Below are positions 16,381 through 26,300 of a DNA stretch of 64,000 bases, piece by piece. Both the position numbers and the translations under genes were made by a program. The stretch's first letter is position 1; each line of letters begins with the position of its first letter. Below the pieces are notes generated by a model. The model had not been told where the DNA came from. It made no database searches and saw only the letters and a list, made by a program, of their open reading frames with translations. Source of the DNA: Pseudalkalibacillus hwajinpoensis (GTDB taxonomy: Bacteria > Bacillota > Bacilli > Bacillales > Guptibacillaceae); assembly GCF_015234585.1 (NCBI RefSeq), contig NZ_JADFCM010000002.1:209399-273398 (forward strand), given 5' to 3'.

Positions 16381-16408
16381 GCGTGTCAAAAATGAGGAGG
16401 TGTGCGAA

Positions 16409-16753
16409 TTGAATCAAGAACAAATGAAGAAGAAACTAAAATTAATTAAGAAGGTTTTAATGAGTGGAAATGGGTACATTCGGTTAGGATCACATACGAA
16501 AGAAAGGCTCTTTAAAAGAGGTTATACAAAAGGAGATTTGGTATGTGGCATCATGACAGGAAGCATTACGAGAGTACAGACTGGTTTCAATCATGCGTTA
16601 GGAAGAACAGCTCTTACTTATACCATCGAAGGTCAAGATAGGAGTCATAACCCAGTAGTCGTTATTCTTTCTGAAGAGGGGTCTCACGGATTCTTGATTG
16701 TAACTGTCATGCCACCGATTGATCATTCGCGATTTCATGACTGTATTGGTTAA
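16409..16753 (+). CDS. DUF4258 protein
   Basis: A 114-residue basic protein of the DUF4258 type: IRLGSHTKERLFKRGYTKGD, then GSITRVQTG and a strand-rich end with VVILSEEGSHGFLIVTV. The family has a RelE/BrnT-like appearance and unknown function; some members are considered toxin-like. The TTG start follows GAGGAGG by eight bases and comes after the leader terminator, although the frame is open upstream through the hairpin. No antitoxin gene adjoins it; the primase follows 26 bases later. Confidence 0.75.
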   Translation: MNQEQMKKKLKLIKKVLMSGNGYIRLGSHTKERLFKRGYTKGDLVCGIMTGSITRVQTGFNHALGRTALTYTIEGQDRSHNPVVVILSEEGSHGFLIVTVMPPIDHSRFHDCIG

Positions 16754-16779
16754 CTAAACTATTTAGAGAGGTGTTTTCT

Positions 16780-18045
16780 ATGTTACAGGATATGCGTAGA
16801 ACGAGAATTAATGGATGGTTTGAGTATTATCGAATTGCATGTCCTATATGTGGTCATACAGGTGGTTGTATGCAACATAAGGACGGAAAAGCTATTGCAT
16901 GTATTCGTATCCAGAGCGATCGTTACTTCAGCAAAAATTCAAGCCTTCCTTCCTATCTTCACATCTTAGATAGCGAACAACAAAGGAATAGAATTAAAGA
17001 TTCTCAGGTAGCGCCACAAGGATTGCAGAAGAAAGAGGATACCATATTACAAACTGTCTATTCAACAATGTTAGAATGCTTAGAGTTAACTGATGCTCAT
17101 TATACTCATTTAACTTCAAAAGACAGGCAGCTAAGTGATGAACAAATTAGAATAAGAGATTATCGCTCTTTTCCAGAACAGCCCTGGAATACCGTTAAAG
17201 AAATGCAGGAATTGCTTGGTGTTCAGGGTTTTGAAGGAGTACCAGGATTTTATTTAGCGAAAGGAAAGTTTGGACAATATTGGTCTATAAGTGGTGTAGA
17301 CGGGATCTTAATCCCTTACAGAAACGTTAGAAACGAAATTGTTGGGTTCCAATATAGACTGGATTCACCTCCTAATGATGTGAAGGTACAGCAAATTCGC
17401 GATGGACTTTCTGCTAGGGTCATTAAACAACCCAATCTAGTGCAGGTTACTTACAAAGGAGAAATTGTACTAGAAAAAGAATTTACAATGAAAGAAACTG
17501 AAAAAGTAAAATTAGGAGATGATGTGATCGGGTGGGTTACATTAAAGAAGGGTAACCGCTATTATTGGTTAAGCTCAGCTAATAAACCTCAAGGTACCGG
17601 TTCTGGAAATCCCGCTCCCGTTCATATCTCAGTTCCAACCAAAAAACTGAGTTCTTGGGAAAGCGGAAAAACGTTAAAAGCTAAAACGGTTTGGCTATCC
17701 GAAGGTCCACTGAAAACGGACATTGCAGCGGATTGTATAGAGAAGCTGTTTGATCCCGAAGAAATAGATGTAGTAGGTGATACATTTATTGCTTTACCAG
17801 GTGTTAATTCTTGGAGAGTTTGTCTACCCGTTCTAGAACAGATGGAAGTGGAAGAAATAAACTTATGCTTTGATTCAGACGTTGTTAGCAACCCTTTCGT
17901 CCGTAAACAACTTATGGAAGCTGCGAAAGAACTTCACAGCCGAGGCTATAGAATGAACATGGTAATCTGGAATGCTAAGGACGGTAGTGGAATAGATAAT
18001 TTATTCTTGAGATCAAAGCTTCCCCAGCTAAAAAGACTAATGTGA
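16780..18045 (+). CDS. Plasmid DNA primase-like protein (zinc finger plus TOPRIM/DUF3854)
   Basis: A 421-residue protein. A zinc-binding start has Cys at 21, 24, 30 and 41 (CPICGHTGGC), as in primases. The C-terminal third resembles a TOPRIM/DUF3854 module: VWLSEGPLKTDIAA supplies the acidic Glu near residue 305 and LCFDSDVV the DxD near 366. The middle holds a substrate-dependent segment with IPYRNVRNEIVGFQYRLD. It would prime replication of the plasmid or of the transferred strand. The ATG is chosen after AGAGAGGTG; the preceding GTG lies inside that site. It shares a unit with the DUF4258 gene. Confidence 0.8.
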   Translation: MLQDMRRTRINGWFEYYRIACPICGHTGGCMQHKDGKAIACIRIQSDRYFSKNSSLPSYLHILDSEQQRNRIKDSQVAPQGLQKKEDTILQTVYSTMLECLELTDAHYTHLTSKDRQLSDEQIRIRDYRSFPEQPWNTVKEMQELLGVQGFEGVPGFYLAKGKFGQYWSISGVDGILIPYRNVRNEIVGFQYRLDSPPNDVKVQQIRDGLSARVIKQPNLVQVTYKGEIVLEKEFTMKETEKVKLGDDVIGWVTLKKGNRYYWLSSANKPQGTGSGNPAPVHISVPTKKLSSWESGKTLKAKTVWLSEGPLKTDIAADCIEKLFDPEEIDVVGDTFIALPGVNSWRVCLPVLEQMEVEEINLCFDSDVVSNPFVRKQLMEAAKELHSRGYRMNMVIWNAKDGSGIDNLFLRSKLPQLKRLM

Positions 18046-18149
18046 TTTCTAAATTGTTGATTTTTCGAAGTCGTGACCAATACTAGTATTTAGACAATGC
18101 AAGTAGACAAAAAAATGGTGTCATATTAAATAAGTCTAATAATCATATC
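18046..18149. other. Short intergenic region before the alarmone synthetase
   Basis: No gene. The DNA is AT-rich and leads into the terminator hairpin of the next leader. A promoter is expected here but no convincing -35/-10 pair was found. Confidence 0.3.
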
Positions 18150-18187
18150 AAAAGAGGTACAGCCATCGTTTGCGCTGTGCCTTTTTT
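18150..18187 (+). terminator. Leader terminator before the RelA/SpoT gene
   Basis: GGTACAGC pairs with GCTGTGCC (one G-U), ten-base loop, then TTTTTT. It sits about 75 bases before the next start codon. Confidence 0.75.
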
Positions 18188-18261
18188 AGTGCGCGTATAT
18201 AAACTTAGCCATGATTGTTGTAAGATAAAGTAAACAGAGTATAAATATTGGAGGTTTAATT

Positions 18262-19278
18262 ATGGAGTTTGAACAGTATAGTACGGAAACTAGACTTAAT
18301 AATTTGGAAGAGTGGATGACTAAAGGAAAAACAGAATGGGAAGACCTCCAAAAAATATATTACCATTACATAGGAATTGAATCGGACTTATATAATGCTG
18401 GTCACTACTTAAGTGAAAAACTAAAAAAATCTCCTTCATCCCACATTGTACATTACAGAACTAAAAACCCAATACACCTTATTGATAAGGTTGTACGCAA
18501 AAGAGCAGAGAAGGAAATTGATATAAACCAGGATAACTATTTACAAGAAATTACTGATTTAATTGGAATTCGAGTTATTCATCTTTATAAAGAGGATTGG
18601 TTAGAAATTCACAAGTACATAAGCGAGATTTGGACTCCATATGAAACTGCTACTGCTATAATCAGAGAAGGAGATAAATACGATCAATACAAAGAGCATG
18701 GCTGTGAAATTAAGGTCAGTAGTGCAGGTTATCGATCAGTTCACTACTTATTAGAAACGAAGCCCTTTAATCAAATCTTTATAGCGGAAGTACAGATTAG
18801 AACGATCTTTGAAGAAGCATGGAGTGAGGTAGATCATGATATACGCTATCCGCTTCACACTGACAATGATTTAATAAACGGTTACTTAGTCAATTTTAAT
18901 CGTATTGCTGGAAGCGCAGACGAATTAAGTAGTTTTTTAAAGCAGTTAAAAGGCCATATTGAAGAAGAAGCTAAAAAACATAAATTAGAACTTGAATCAA
19001 AGAATCAAGAAATAGAAAAGCTTAAAAAAGAAATAGAAAAACTGAGTATAGATACTGAAGATAAAAATAAATTAACGGATATGATAGAGGAAATAGGTGA
19101 AAAACTATCTTCCACTTTGTGGAATAATAATATTGATCTAAGTCAGTATGATTTTTCTAACAAGGTTAAACTACCAGATTTTGATTTATTTTCAGATCAA
19201 GAGAGATTAATTGCTATTCAAGCTAAAAACATTTCCAATAGTGTTGATGACACCTATAAACCACCAGAAGAACATTAA
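18262..19278 (+). CDS. RelA/SpoT-domain alarmone synthetase
   Basis: Small alarmone synthetases transfer pyrophosphate from ATP to GTP/GDP. Residues about 70-210 contain the synthetase motifs: PIHLIDKVVRKRAEKE, ITDLIGIRVIHLYKEDW, GYRSVHYLL and EVQIRTIFEEAWSEVDHDI. There is no HD hydrolase domain. The last 100 residues form a Lys/Glu coiled coil and a short acidic tail, which is unusual for SAS proteins of 210-260 residues. It has a GGAGG site and its own leader terminator, between the primase unit and the secretion operon. It could tune host growth during transfer or act in toxin or phage-defence fashion. No neutralising partner gene adjoins it. Confidence 0.88.
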   Translation: MEFEQYSTETRLNNLEEWMTKGKTEWEDLQKIYYHYIGIESDLYNAGHYLSEKLKKSPSSHIVHYRTKNPIHLIDKVVRKRAEKEIDINQDNYLQEITDLIGIRVIHLYKEDWLEIHKYISEIWTPYETATAIIREGDKYDQYKEHGCEIKVSSAGYRSVHYLLETKPFNQIFIAEVQIRTIFEEAWSEVDHDIRYPLHTDNDLINGYLVNFNRIAGSADELSSFLKQLKGHIEEEAKKHKLELESKNQEIEKLKKEIEKLSIDTEDKNKLTDMIEEIGEKLSSTLWNNNIDLSQYDFSNKVKLPDFDLFSDQERLIAIQAKNISNSVDDTYKPPEEH

Positions 19279-19325
19279 GGTGAGCTAAAAGTTTCTATGG
19301 CAACTAATTTACTTAATTTCACCTC

Positions 19326-19354
19326 TTGCAATTTCCCTTCTATTACAATAAGAT
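19326..19354 (+). promoter_or_regulatory. Probable sigma-A promoter of the type IV secretion operon
   Basis: TTGCAA (19326-19331), 17-base spacer, TAAGAT (19349-19354). The predicted transcript has a leader of about 160 bases containing a long terminator hairpin before the pilin gene. Confidence 0.6.
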
Positions 19355-19430
19355 AGTAATATACTTCCTGAGAAAAAATTGGAAGTGCTGAAATATTACT
19401 TAAAATAATAATTAGTTTAATAGACCGGGA

Positions 19431-19493
19431 GGCCCCCGAAAATTTAGCAAAATGCTTTCAAAGCATTGGCTAATATTTTCGGGGCCTTTTTTT
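19431..19493 (+). terminator. Leader terminator before the secretion operon
   Basis: GGCCCCCGAAAAT and TAGC pair with GCTA and ATTTTCGGGGCC; an inner hairpin AATGCTT/AAGCATT; then TTTTTTT. It lies between the probable promoter and the first gene of an 11-kb operon. Confidence 0.9.
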
Positions 19494-19518
19494 GTGTCTA
19501 TGGAAGGAGGTGAAAAGA

Positions 19519-19908
19519 GTGAGCAGTAAAAAGAAAAATATCTTTGCATTCCTTGCGCTAGTGACGATTCTTGCATTCACTTTTACTTTTACAGGTGGTG
19601 ATATGGCTAGTGCAGCATCAAATGATCCTTGGGCTGAAGCTGGTATTGAAGATGGCGGTGGATTTGAAGGTAGTGGTGTTTATGGTGATTTAACAAACAT
19701 CGTATACTTCGTTATGGCACTTGGAGGCTTCTGGATCATTGCAATGCTTGTAATTGGTGGAATGCTTCTAGCTGGATCTAACGGAAACGCTCAGAGACGT
19801 ACTGCTGGACTAGCAAGTCTTGCGTGTACTTTCTTGGGTGGTTGGGTAATTATGAAAGCTTATACCATTGCCGGTTGGATTAACGGCTTAGGTGGCGGAA
19901 CAATCTAG
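19519..19908 (+). CDS. VirB2/TrbC-like pilin subunit
   Basis: A 129-residue exported protein. Basic SSKKKN, a hydrophobic segment and MASAASND look like a signal peptide cleaved near AASA. The mature part is short and Gly-rich (GIEDGGGFEGSG) and has two hydrophobic segments joined by a polar loop, SNGNAQRRTAG. This is the VirB2/TrbC layout. The GTG start follows AAGGAGGTG. As first gene of the secretion operon and followed by a stable hairpin, it is probably made in excess, as expected for a pilus or surface subunit. Confidence 0.8.
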   Translation: MSSKKKNIFAFLALVTILAFTFTFTGGDMASAASNDPWAEAGIEDGGGFEGSGVYGDLTNIVYFVMALGGFWIIAMLVIGGMLLAGSNGNAQRRTAGLASLACTFLGGWVIMKAYTIAGWINGLGGGTI

Positions 19909-19962
19909 CTTCAAAAATAATGACATCTCGAACCCTTACTTAACTCATACTCCTTAATTGAT

Positions 19963-19986
19963 GCCCCTCTATCCAGTAGAGGGGTC
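19963..19986 (+). terminator. Hairpin after the pilin gene
   Basis: CCCCTCTA/TAGAGGGG with a five-base loop, followed by a broken T tract. It is probably a partial terminator or mRNA-stabilising 3' end giving more pilin than downstream products. Confidence 0.6.
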
Positions 19987-20015
19987 TACTTATAGAAAGA
20001 CGAGGTGATATCGCT

Positions 20016-20342
20016 TTGAAAAAGGTTACTGTTCCTATTGATATGTCGAGTGAACAAAAGGAAATCTTAGGTCTGATTTCTAAACGTCAACTCATCTATA
20101 TGATAGCGGGAGGTGGGCTAATTTATTCATATATACCAGTTGTTTATAATCTTATCCCTAACTTCTTTATCGGCGCCGTTATGTGTGTATTCGCTGCCTT
20201 ACCTGTAGCAGTACTAACAGCAGTGTTAGCTTTCGTAAAAAAGAGTAAGTACCACTTAAACTATGATCATTACTTACTTATTAAATTCAGCTATAAAACA
20301 CAAATCGGTGTTTGGCGAAAGGGACCTAAATTAACCAAATAG
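20016..20342 (+). CDS. PrgI/VirB3-like type IV secretion membrane protein
   Basis: A 108-residue PrgI-family protein. It has the conserved start KKVTVPIDMSSEQKEILGLI, two membrane segments (about residues 27-47 and 52-73), then a basic cytoplasmic tail with YDHYLLIKFSYKTQ. PrgI proteins take the VirB3 place in Gram-positive systems and sit next to VirB4. The TTG start follows GAGGTGAT. It is 15 bases upstream of the VirB4 partner gene. Confidence 0.88.
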   Translation: MKKVTVPIDMSSEQKEILGLISKRQLIYMIAGGGLIYSYIPVVYNLIPNFFIGAVMCVFAALPVAVLTAVLAFVKKSKYHLNYDHYLLIKFSYKTQIGVWRKGPKLTK

Positions 20343-20357
20343 GCTGGAGGAAATTTG

Positions 20358-21281
20358 ATGGAAATTCTTATGATGGCTGTATTAGGCATTATTGTCTACG
20401 TAATTGCGCGAATGGCAATGAAGGAACCTATTCTGCCCTGGAAAGATAAGAAATCGCAAGGAACAAAATTTACAAAAAAGCAAGAAAAAAAGAAGAAGCA
20501 TAATGTAGAGCTGGATGAAGAACCAAGTATCTTTCAAGACCTACTTCATGATGTTAAAGAAATTAAACACCATATGATTCGACACCATGATGACACTTTC
20601 ATCATGTTTGCTGAAGTAGAACCGGTAAACTATTTTCTTCTGAGTGATAAAGAGCAAGAAGCCATCGATGTAACAATGGAAACCTGGCTCTCGCAAGTTA
20701 ATTATAATGTAAAACCCTATTTGCAAAATCGCTTCATTGACCTTTCAGATCCTATTGAAGAAATGCGCCAAAACATGATGAAGGCAGAGGATTTACATGA
20801 AAATGCCTTAGAGTATGGAAAATCAATGGTGGATGATCTTACTCGTTGGCAGGCGATAGCACCAAGGTATGAAACAAAACGATATCTCATTTTTTCTTAT
20901 AAAGTCAAAGTTAGTGATATTACAGCAGATGATAAAGAGGAATTCGAAAATAAAATCATTGATAAAGCATTTGCGGAATTATACAGGCGTGTGAATACAG
21001 CTAAAAGTCAGCTAAGAAAAGCAAGAATGTACGTTGAATTGCTACCTGATGAAGGAATTCTGGACGTTCTATATCACACTTTTAACAGAAGAAAAGCAGT
21101 TCGAAATCGCTTTAAAGATTTTGGAGCAAATGAAATGTTAGCTCTCTACGTTACAGCTGATCAAGATGATACACGCATTGAATTAGTGAAGGAGGCCATT
21201 GAAAATGAATTTTCTGAAGAAGAAATCGAACTCAAAGATGAAGAAAAATCCGAACTCGAAGAAGATGAAAAAGCAAGCTAA
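20358..21281 (+). CDS. Membrane-anchored type IV secretion protein, VirB4 partner
   Basis: A 307-residue protein with one N-terminal TM helix (ILMMAVLGIIVYVIARMAM), a Lys-rich linker and a cytoplasmic domain. The pattern HHDDTFIMFAEVEPVNYFLL and WQAIAPRYETKRYLIFSYKV resembles the N-terminal, non-ATPase part of VirB4-type proteins. The tail is very acidic. Its end overlaps the VirB4 gene by 77 bases, so the two are strongly coupled and their products probably interact. There is no P-loop. The ATG after GGAGG is taken over an in-frame TTG one codon earlier. I do not recognise a named family. Confidence 0.65.
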   Translation: MEILMMAVLGIIVYVIARMAMKEPILPWKDKKSQGTKFTKKQEKKKKHNVELDEEPSIFQDLLHDVKEIKHHMIRHHDDTFIMFAEVEPVNYFLLSDKEQEAIDVTMETWLSQVNYNVKPYLQNRFIDLSDPIEEMRQNMMKAEDLHENALEYGKSMVDDLTRWQAIAPRYETKRYLIFSYKVKVSDITADDKEEFENKIIDKAFAELYRRVNTAKSQLRKARMYVELLPDEGILDVLYHTFNRRKAVRNRFKDFGANEMLALYVTADQDDTRIELVKEAIENEFSEEEIELKDEEKSELEEDEKAS

Positions 21282-23295
21282 AAAAGATCACAATTCAGAA
21301 GAAGAGATTGATACACAACTTGACACAAAACCAACGACTTGGGATCTTATTGCCCCCGATGGTTTAACAATCAATTCAGAAGATCACGGAGTAATCAAGC
21401 AATCTTTAGGAACAAAAACGTATTTCCGACCGTGGTATATCCCAAGAGACGGCTATCCTCGAAAAATGCAGACGAATTGGCTTTATTCTATTACATCTAG
21501 TGGGGAAGCGGATGTGATGATAGACATTAATAAAATGCAAAAGTCCGCTGCTATCCGCTCATTGCAAAGACAATTGACCATTCTTCAATCTAACTTAAAC
21601 TTCCAACGTAAACGGGGCAACATCGATCAGATTAAAGATATTGAAACCAAAATAAATGATACAGAGATTTTAATGGATGAAATCCAATTCTCAGAAAATG
21701 ATATTTACAACGTTTCGACTATGGGGATGCTCTACGGTTCAAGCGAAAAAGAACTCAATCATTATAGTGAAGCACTAGAGGATGAGATGAGTGGGATGTT
21801 CTTCAAACTGGCTACAACATGGAGTCGGATTAGAAAGGGACTTCGAAGTACGATTCCAATTGGACTGAATGAAATCCCTGATGCTCAAAGAAATATCGAC
21901 AGACGCGCATTAGCTACCTTCTCACCTTTCATTAGTGGTAGTGGAAAGTACATAGGCGGTGTCCCGCTAGGTATAAATAAAATAACCGGACAATTAGAGT
22001 TTATTAATAGTTTTGGTACACCTGAAGTACGCCCACAAAACTACAATATCGGTATTACAGGAATACCAGGGAGCGGTAAATCACTTGCTATGAAACTTAA
22101 AATTGCTCGTGAGAAAAGCGGGGGGGATGTATGGGCAGCGATTATCGATCCCGAAGCGGAATTTGTGAAGTTAACCAAACGTCTTGGAGGAATCAACCTC
22201 AATATAAGTGAGGAAGAAGATATTTGTATTAATCCATGTGCAGTTAGTACGACTGACATTTTACTTGATGATGAAGATGAAGAGCTGGAATGGTTAGAAG
22301 AAAGTGATGAAAAAGAACTTGTAGAAAAAGAAGGGAAAATGTATGTCCGATTTGTCCCTCTTAGAGAAAAGCAAAATGAGATCCTTAACTTTTTTGACAT
22401 CATTGCCAGAGGAAAAGATGGTGAAGACGAGGGACTAGATGTATTTGAGCGCAATTTCCTTGAAGAATCTATTAAAGCAGTTTTTGAGAATGCTGGTTTT
22501 ACTTCTCATCCTTCTTCACTTTATGAAAATACTGTAGCTGAAATAGATGGACAATTGATCCAGTCTCAAGTGAGAAAGCCTGAACCTACTATTTCGGATA
22601 TCAATAATCACCTTGTTGAAACATATGGAGAAGATAACAAAGCGGAAAGATTAATAGCGATAATTCGACCATTTCTTAAAGATGGTAGTAAGCCAATATT
22701 TGATGGCCAAACCTTCCTGGGTAAAGGAGTAACTCAATCTCTCACAAGTGCTCGGTTAATAAACTTTAATATCAGTCAAATGGAAGAAGGCTTTCTTCGT
22801 CCTATTGCCTATCACGTTATTCTTAACTATCTATGGGAGTATTTCGCAAAAGCAAGTGAGAACGCAACAAAGAAAAAGTACATTTATGCCGATGAACTTT
22901 GGCAATTTATTGATTCAGAAACAACCGTCACTTTCTTTGAAAAGGTTGCTCGTCGCGCTCGTAAGCGGAACTGCGGTTTATGTTGGGCAACTCAAGATTT
23001 TGTCAGGATATTAGAAAACCCAAAATCAAGGGGTATCCTTTCTTCCACCTTTACGATCCTCTTTATGGAGCAAAACAAAATTGATAGAAAGAAAGTTAAA
23101 GAGAATTTTGATTTAAGTGATGGGGAGTTAAATATCCTTTTTAACAATCCGGATAAAGGTGAAGGGATTTTGAGGACTGGTAAAAGTTCAGTCTGGTTGC
23201 AAACCAATCCTTCAGAAGATGAGTTAACCTTCATTGAGTCAAATGCTGCTGTCCTAGAGCAAATGATGAAACGTAAAAAGATGAAGCAGACGTAA
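21205..23295 (+). CDS. virB4: VirB4-family type IV secretion ATPase
   Basis: The main ATPase of the conjugation machine. Of 696 residues, the first 40 are Lys/Asn-rich. Walker A is GIPGSGKSLAMK near residue 287. Walker B is YIYADELWQF near residue 560, followed by RARKRNCGLCWATQDF, the typical arginine and Gln region. An acidic insertion of about 30 residues (near 365-400, DDEDEELEWLEESDEKEL) is unusual. The start lies inside the upstream gene after GGAGG; a TTG two codons earlier is possible. It follows PrgI and precedes the VirB6-like gene by 13 bases. Confidence 0.95.
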   Translation: MNFLKKKSNSKMKKNPNSKKMKKQAKKDHNSEEEIDTQLDTKPTTWDLIAPDGLTINSEDHGVIKQSLGTKTYFRPWYIPRDGYPRKMQTNWLYSITSSGEADVMIDINKMQKSAAIRSLQRQLTILQSNLNFQRKRGNIDQIKDIETKINDTEILMDEIQFSENDIYNVSTMGMLYGSSEKELNHYSEALEDEMSGMFFKLATTWSRIRKGLRSTIPIGLNEIPDAQRNIDRRALATFSPFISGSGKYIGGVPLGINKITGQLEFINSFGTPEVRPQNYNIGITGIPGSGKSLAMKLKIAREKSGGDVWAAIIDPEAEFVKLTKRLGGINLNISEEEDICINPCAVSTTDILLDDEDEELEWLEESDEKELVEKEGKMYVRFVPLREKQNEILNFFDIIARGKDGEDEGLDVFERNFLEESIKAVFENAGFTSHPSSLYENTVAEIDGQLIQSQVRKPEPTISDINNHLVETYGEDNKAERLIAIIRPFLKDGSKPIFDGQTFLGKGVTQSLTSARLINFNISQMEEGFLRPIAYHVILNYLWEYFAKASENATKKKYIYADELWQFIDSETTVTFFEKVARRARKRNCGLCWATQDFVRILENPKSRGILSSTFTILFMEQNKIDRKKVKENFDLSDGELNILFNNPDKGEGILRTGKSSVWLQTNPSEDELTFIESNAAVLEQMMKRKKMKQT

Positions 23296-23308
23296 GGAGG
23301 CGGTAACT

Positions 23309-26300
23309 ATGATGGATATAATCGGCGATAAGCTCGCGGATGTATTTAATCCATTATTTTCAGTTATTTATGCATGGATTGTAAAGCCTTTTTTGGAACT
23401 CAAATTATTTAAGACGTTAATCTATGGAAGTTCTGAAGATGAAGATTTAGTATTTAATACTTTCACTCCTGATGAAATAGAAAAAATAGTGAAGCCAGGA
23501 ATGGATGTCATAATGATATTAGCCGTGTTTTTACTGCTAATCGCTATAGTTTTGGCGGGAATGAAAATGTCCTCTGTCGCCATCAATCCTGCTAATCGGA
23601 CATATATTATTGAATTCTTTAAGGATTTCGCGATCGTTGCCATTCTTTTATTAAACTTACCAACACTTTATAGCTTGATTTTTGGAGTAAACGACGCTAT
23701 TATCTCTGTCTTTTCCGTAGCTCATGACGATGCTCTCATGGAAATGAAAGAAACCATTGAGCCGGGTGATGACGTCCTAGGTCAGATGATCATTCAACTT
23801 TGTTTACTCGGTCTTTTTATTTGGGGTAATTTTTATTACATGATGAGGAAGTTAACACTAGTCTTATTTATGATACTAGGACCGCTTATGGCAGTTATGC
23901 TTCTTATCCCCCAAACAAAAGGAATCACGATTGGGTGGTTAAAAGAATTCATTGGTACCGTTTTTGTTCAATCAGTTCATGCCTGTCTTTACTGGGTTAT
24001 TGCTCTAATGAGTATTACAGAAAGTGGACTTGAAGCAGTAATTCTCTATATTATTTTCATTCCTACCGCAGAAGCACTTCGATCATTATTAGGTTTAGGA
24101 GGACAAATGAGTAATGGACTTTCAAAAGCAGGCGCAATGTTTGGAATGTCAGCTCTTGCAGGTATGTATGGAAGTATCAAAGGTGCTGCTAATGATAAGT
24201 CAGTGACTGGTGCTTTGCGTGGTGCTGCTAATGGAGTTAAAGATGGTGCAGGACGTACTGGCGAATCGGGTTCAGATGAAAACACAGAAAATAACGTTAA
24301 AAGCGCCCTCGGTGGAAATACCGGAACCGACACGGGTACAAACTCTCTTGCTGAAAGAATGTTAAAACCAGGTGATGTAACTAGTAAAATGGGAAAAATG
24401 GCACTTGGTATGGCTGGTTCTATTGCTGGCTCTCCTATGGGACCTGCAGGAGCTATAGCTGGTTCAACAGTAGGCTTTGGTGTAGGAGGAGTTGTTGGAG
24501 GTGTAGCTGGTCGTGTAGGTGGAGCAGGAGTAGAAGGAGTCAAATTAGGTGCTAAACAGCTAGCTAAAGGCGCGAAAAGCGGTTGGCAAAATGCCAAGGA
24601 TAGTTACAATGCAGAATCACTAGCTGATGAAAAATTAGCTAACGAACTTGCCGATGCTGATACCACTTCCTGGGCTTCCAACAATAAAGAACAATTTATG
24701 GAACAAATGAAAGAAAAGTTTCCAGACGCTCATGAGGAATCTTTAGAAGGAATGTGGAATAGCAAAGTCAACGACAAGAAAAGCGATTTCTTAAAACAAG
24801 CACGTCAAACGGTTGGCGATATTAAAAAGAATGATGGTGCTTTTGGTAAGGCACAACAGGTCGCAGATAAAGCAACCGGTCGTTTAACTGAAGCATGGGC
24901 AGATAACAATAAAGAGCACTTTATGAATGAGTACGATAGAAATAACCCTATAACGGAAGAGAATGACCTAGCTACACACAACATGAATAAACAAGCCTCA
25001 TGGAATAACGCTCTTGAGAACAAGAGAAATGAAATCGCTGATCTTTCGAACGAAACTGCTAAAAGCATGAGTAACGGTCTCCCTGAAAACCACGCCTACA
25101 TTAATAAAGAAGATTTTGCGAATATGGTCGGCGCTAAAATGTTAAACAATGAGAAATCAGCATTTAAAGAGCAATACCGTGAGCAATTTAATCCGGACGC
25201 TACGGATAATGAAATCGACTCGCATTTTGATCAACAGCATGGTGGTCAGAGAGAAGCTTATGTCTTAGCAGCTATGGGAGCTGTTAAAGGAAATAAACCT
25301 GTTAAAGCAAGTGATTTGGTCAATGAGTCTACTGAAAATATGACTCAGCAATGGGCAAGTGATAACAAAGAACAGTTCGTTTCAGCTTATCAACATAATA
25401 ATCCTTCCGCTAGTCCTCAAGAGGTATCAGAAGCATGGGAGAAGGAATTAAGGAGCCAAAAAGCTGTATTCTCTAACGTGTCTAATAAGGCAGCTAAAAG
25501 TATGACAGATGGAAACGATCTTTCACAAAACATTGATCCTAATCAGTACGCAGAGCATGTAGGAAATGAACTATATAATAGCGAAAAGGCCAAGCATGTG
25601 GCTTCAGCCCCTCCTATGAGTGAAATGCAACAGGAGAAGCGATTTGATGAAGAGCATGGCGATAAAAGGCAACAATATATTCAGTCTGCTAAAAAATCCG
25701 TTTCCACAGATTCCGGAGTTCAAAATGCTCAATCTCTTGCAACTGCTTCGGCAGACAATATAACAAAGCAATGGGCGGACCAAAATAAAAATCAATTTGT
25801 GACTACTTATAAACAGAGTAATCCAGGTAGTAGCGAAGAGGAAGTTGAAACAGCGTGGAGTAATGCTGTTAAATCGAAACGTACTGAACTTGGAAACATT
25901 GCCAATACGGTCGCGAGTAAAATGGCGAACGGTAAAGATCTTAGCTCTACAAACATTGATTCTGATCAATTTGCCAATAATGTTGGTCAACAAGTATATG
26001 ACAATGAGAAGGCAGCTTATGTAACTACTTCTACTTCAAATTTACAGAAAGAGTTTGATGAAAACAATCGAGATAAAAAAGAACAATTAGTTCAAACTGC
26101 AAAGCGTTCAATTTCTAATTCACAAGGAAGCCCTAATGCTCAATCACTTGCTTCTACTTCAGCTGAGAATATGACAAAAGAGTGGTCTGACAACAATAAA
26201 GGACAATTTATCACCTCATATAAACAAAGTAATCCTGGCAAAAGTGAAGCGGAAGTTGAGAAAGCTTGGAGCGAAGCGGTAAGTGGTAAAAAACAAGAAT

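Noticed and set aside
22041..22454. Ser-rich minus-strand open frame inside virB4
   Set aside because: It mirrors the acidic codons of VirB4 and has no start site or homologous look.
24046..24597. Long open frame on the minus strand opposite the Gly/Ala-rich part of the VirB6-like gene
   Set aside because: Pro/Ala-rich antisense of a GC-rich coding segment, with no ribosome binding site; a shadow of the plus-strand gene.
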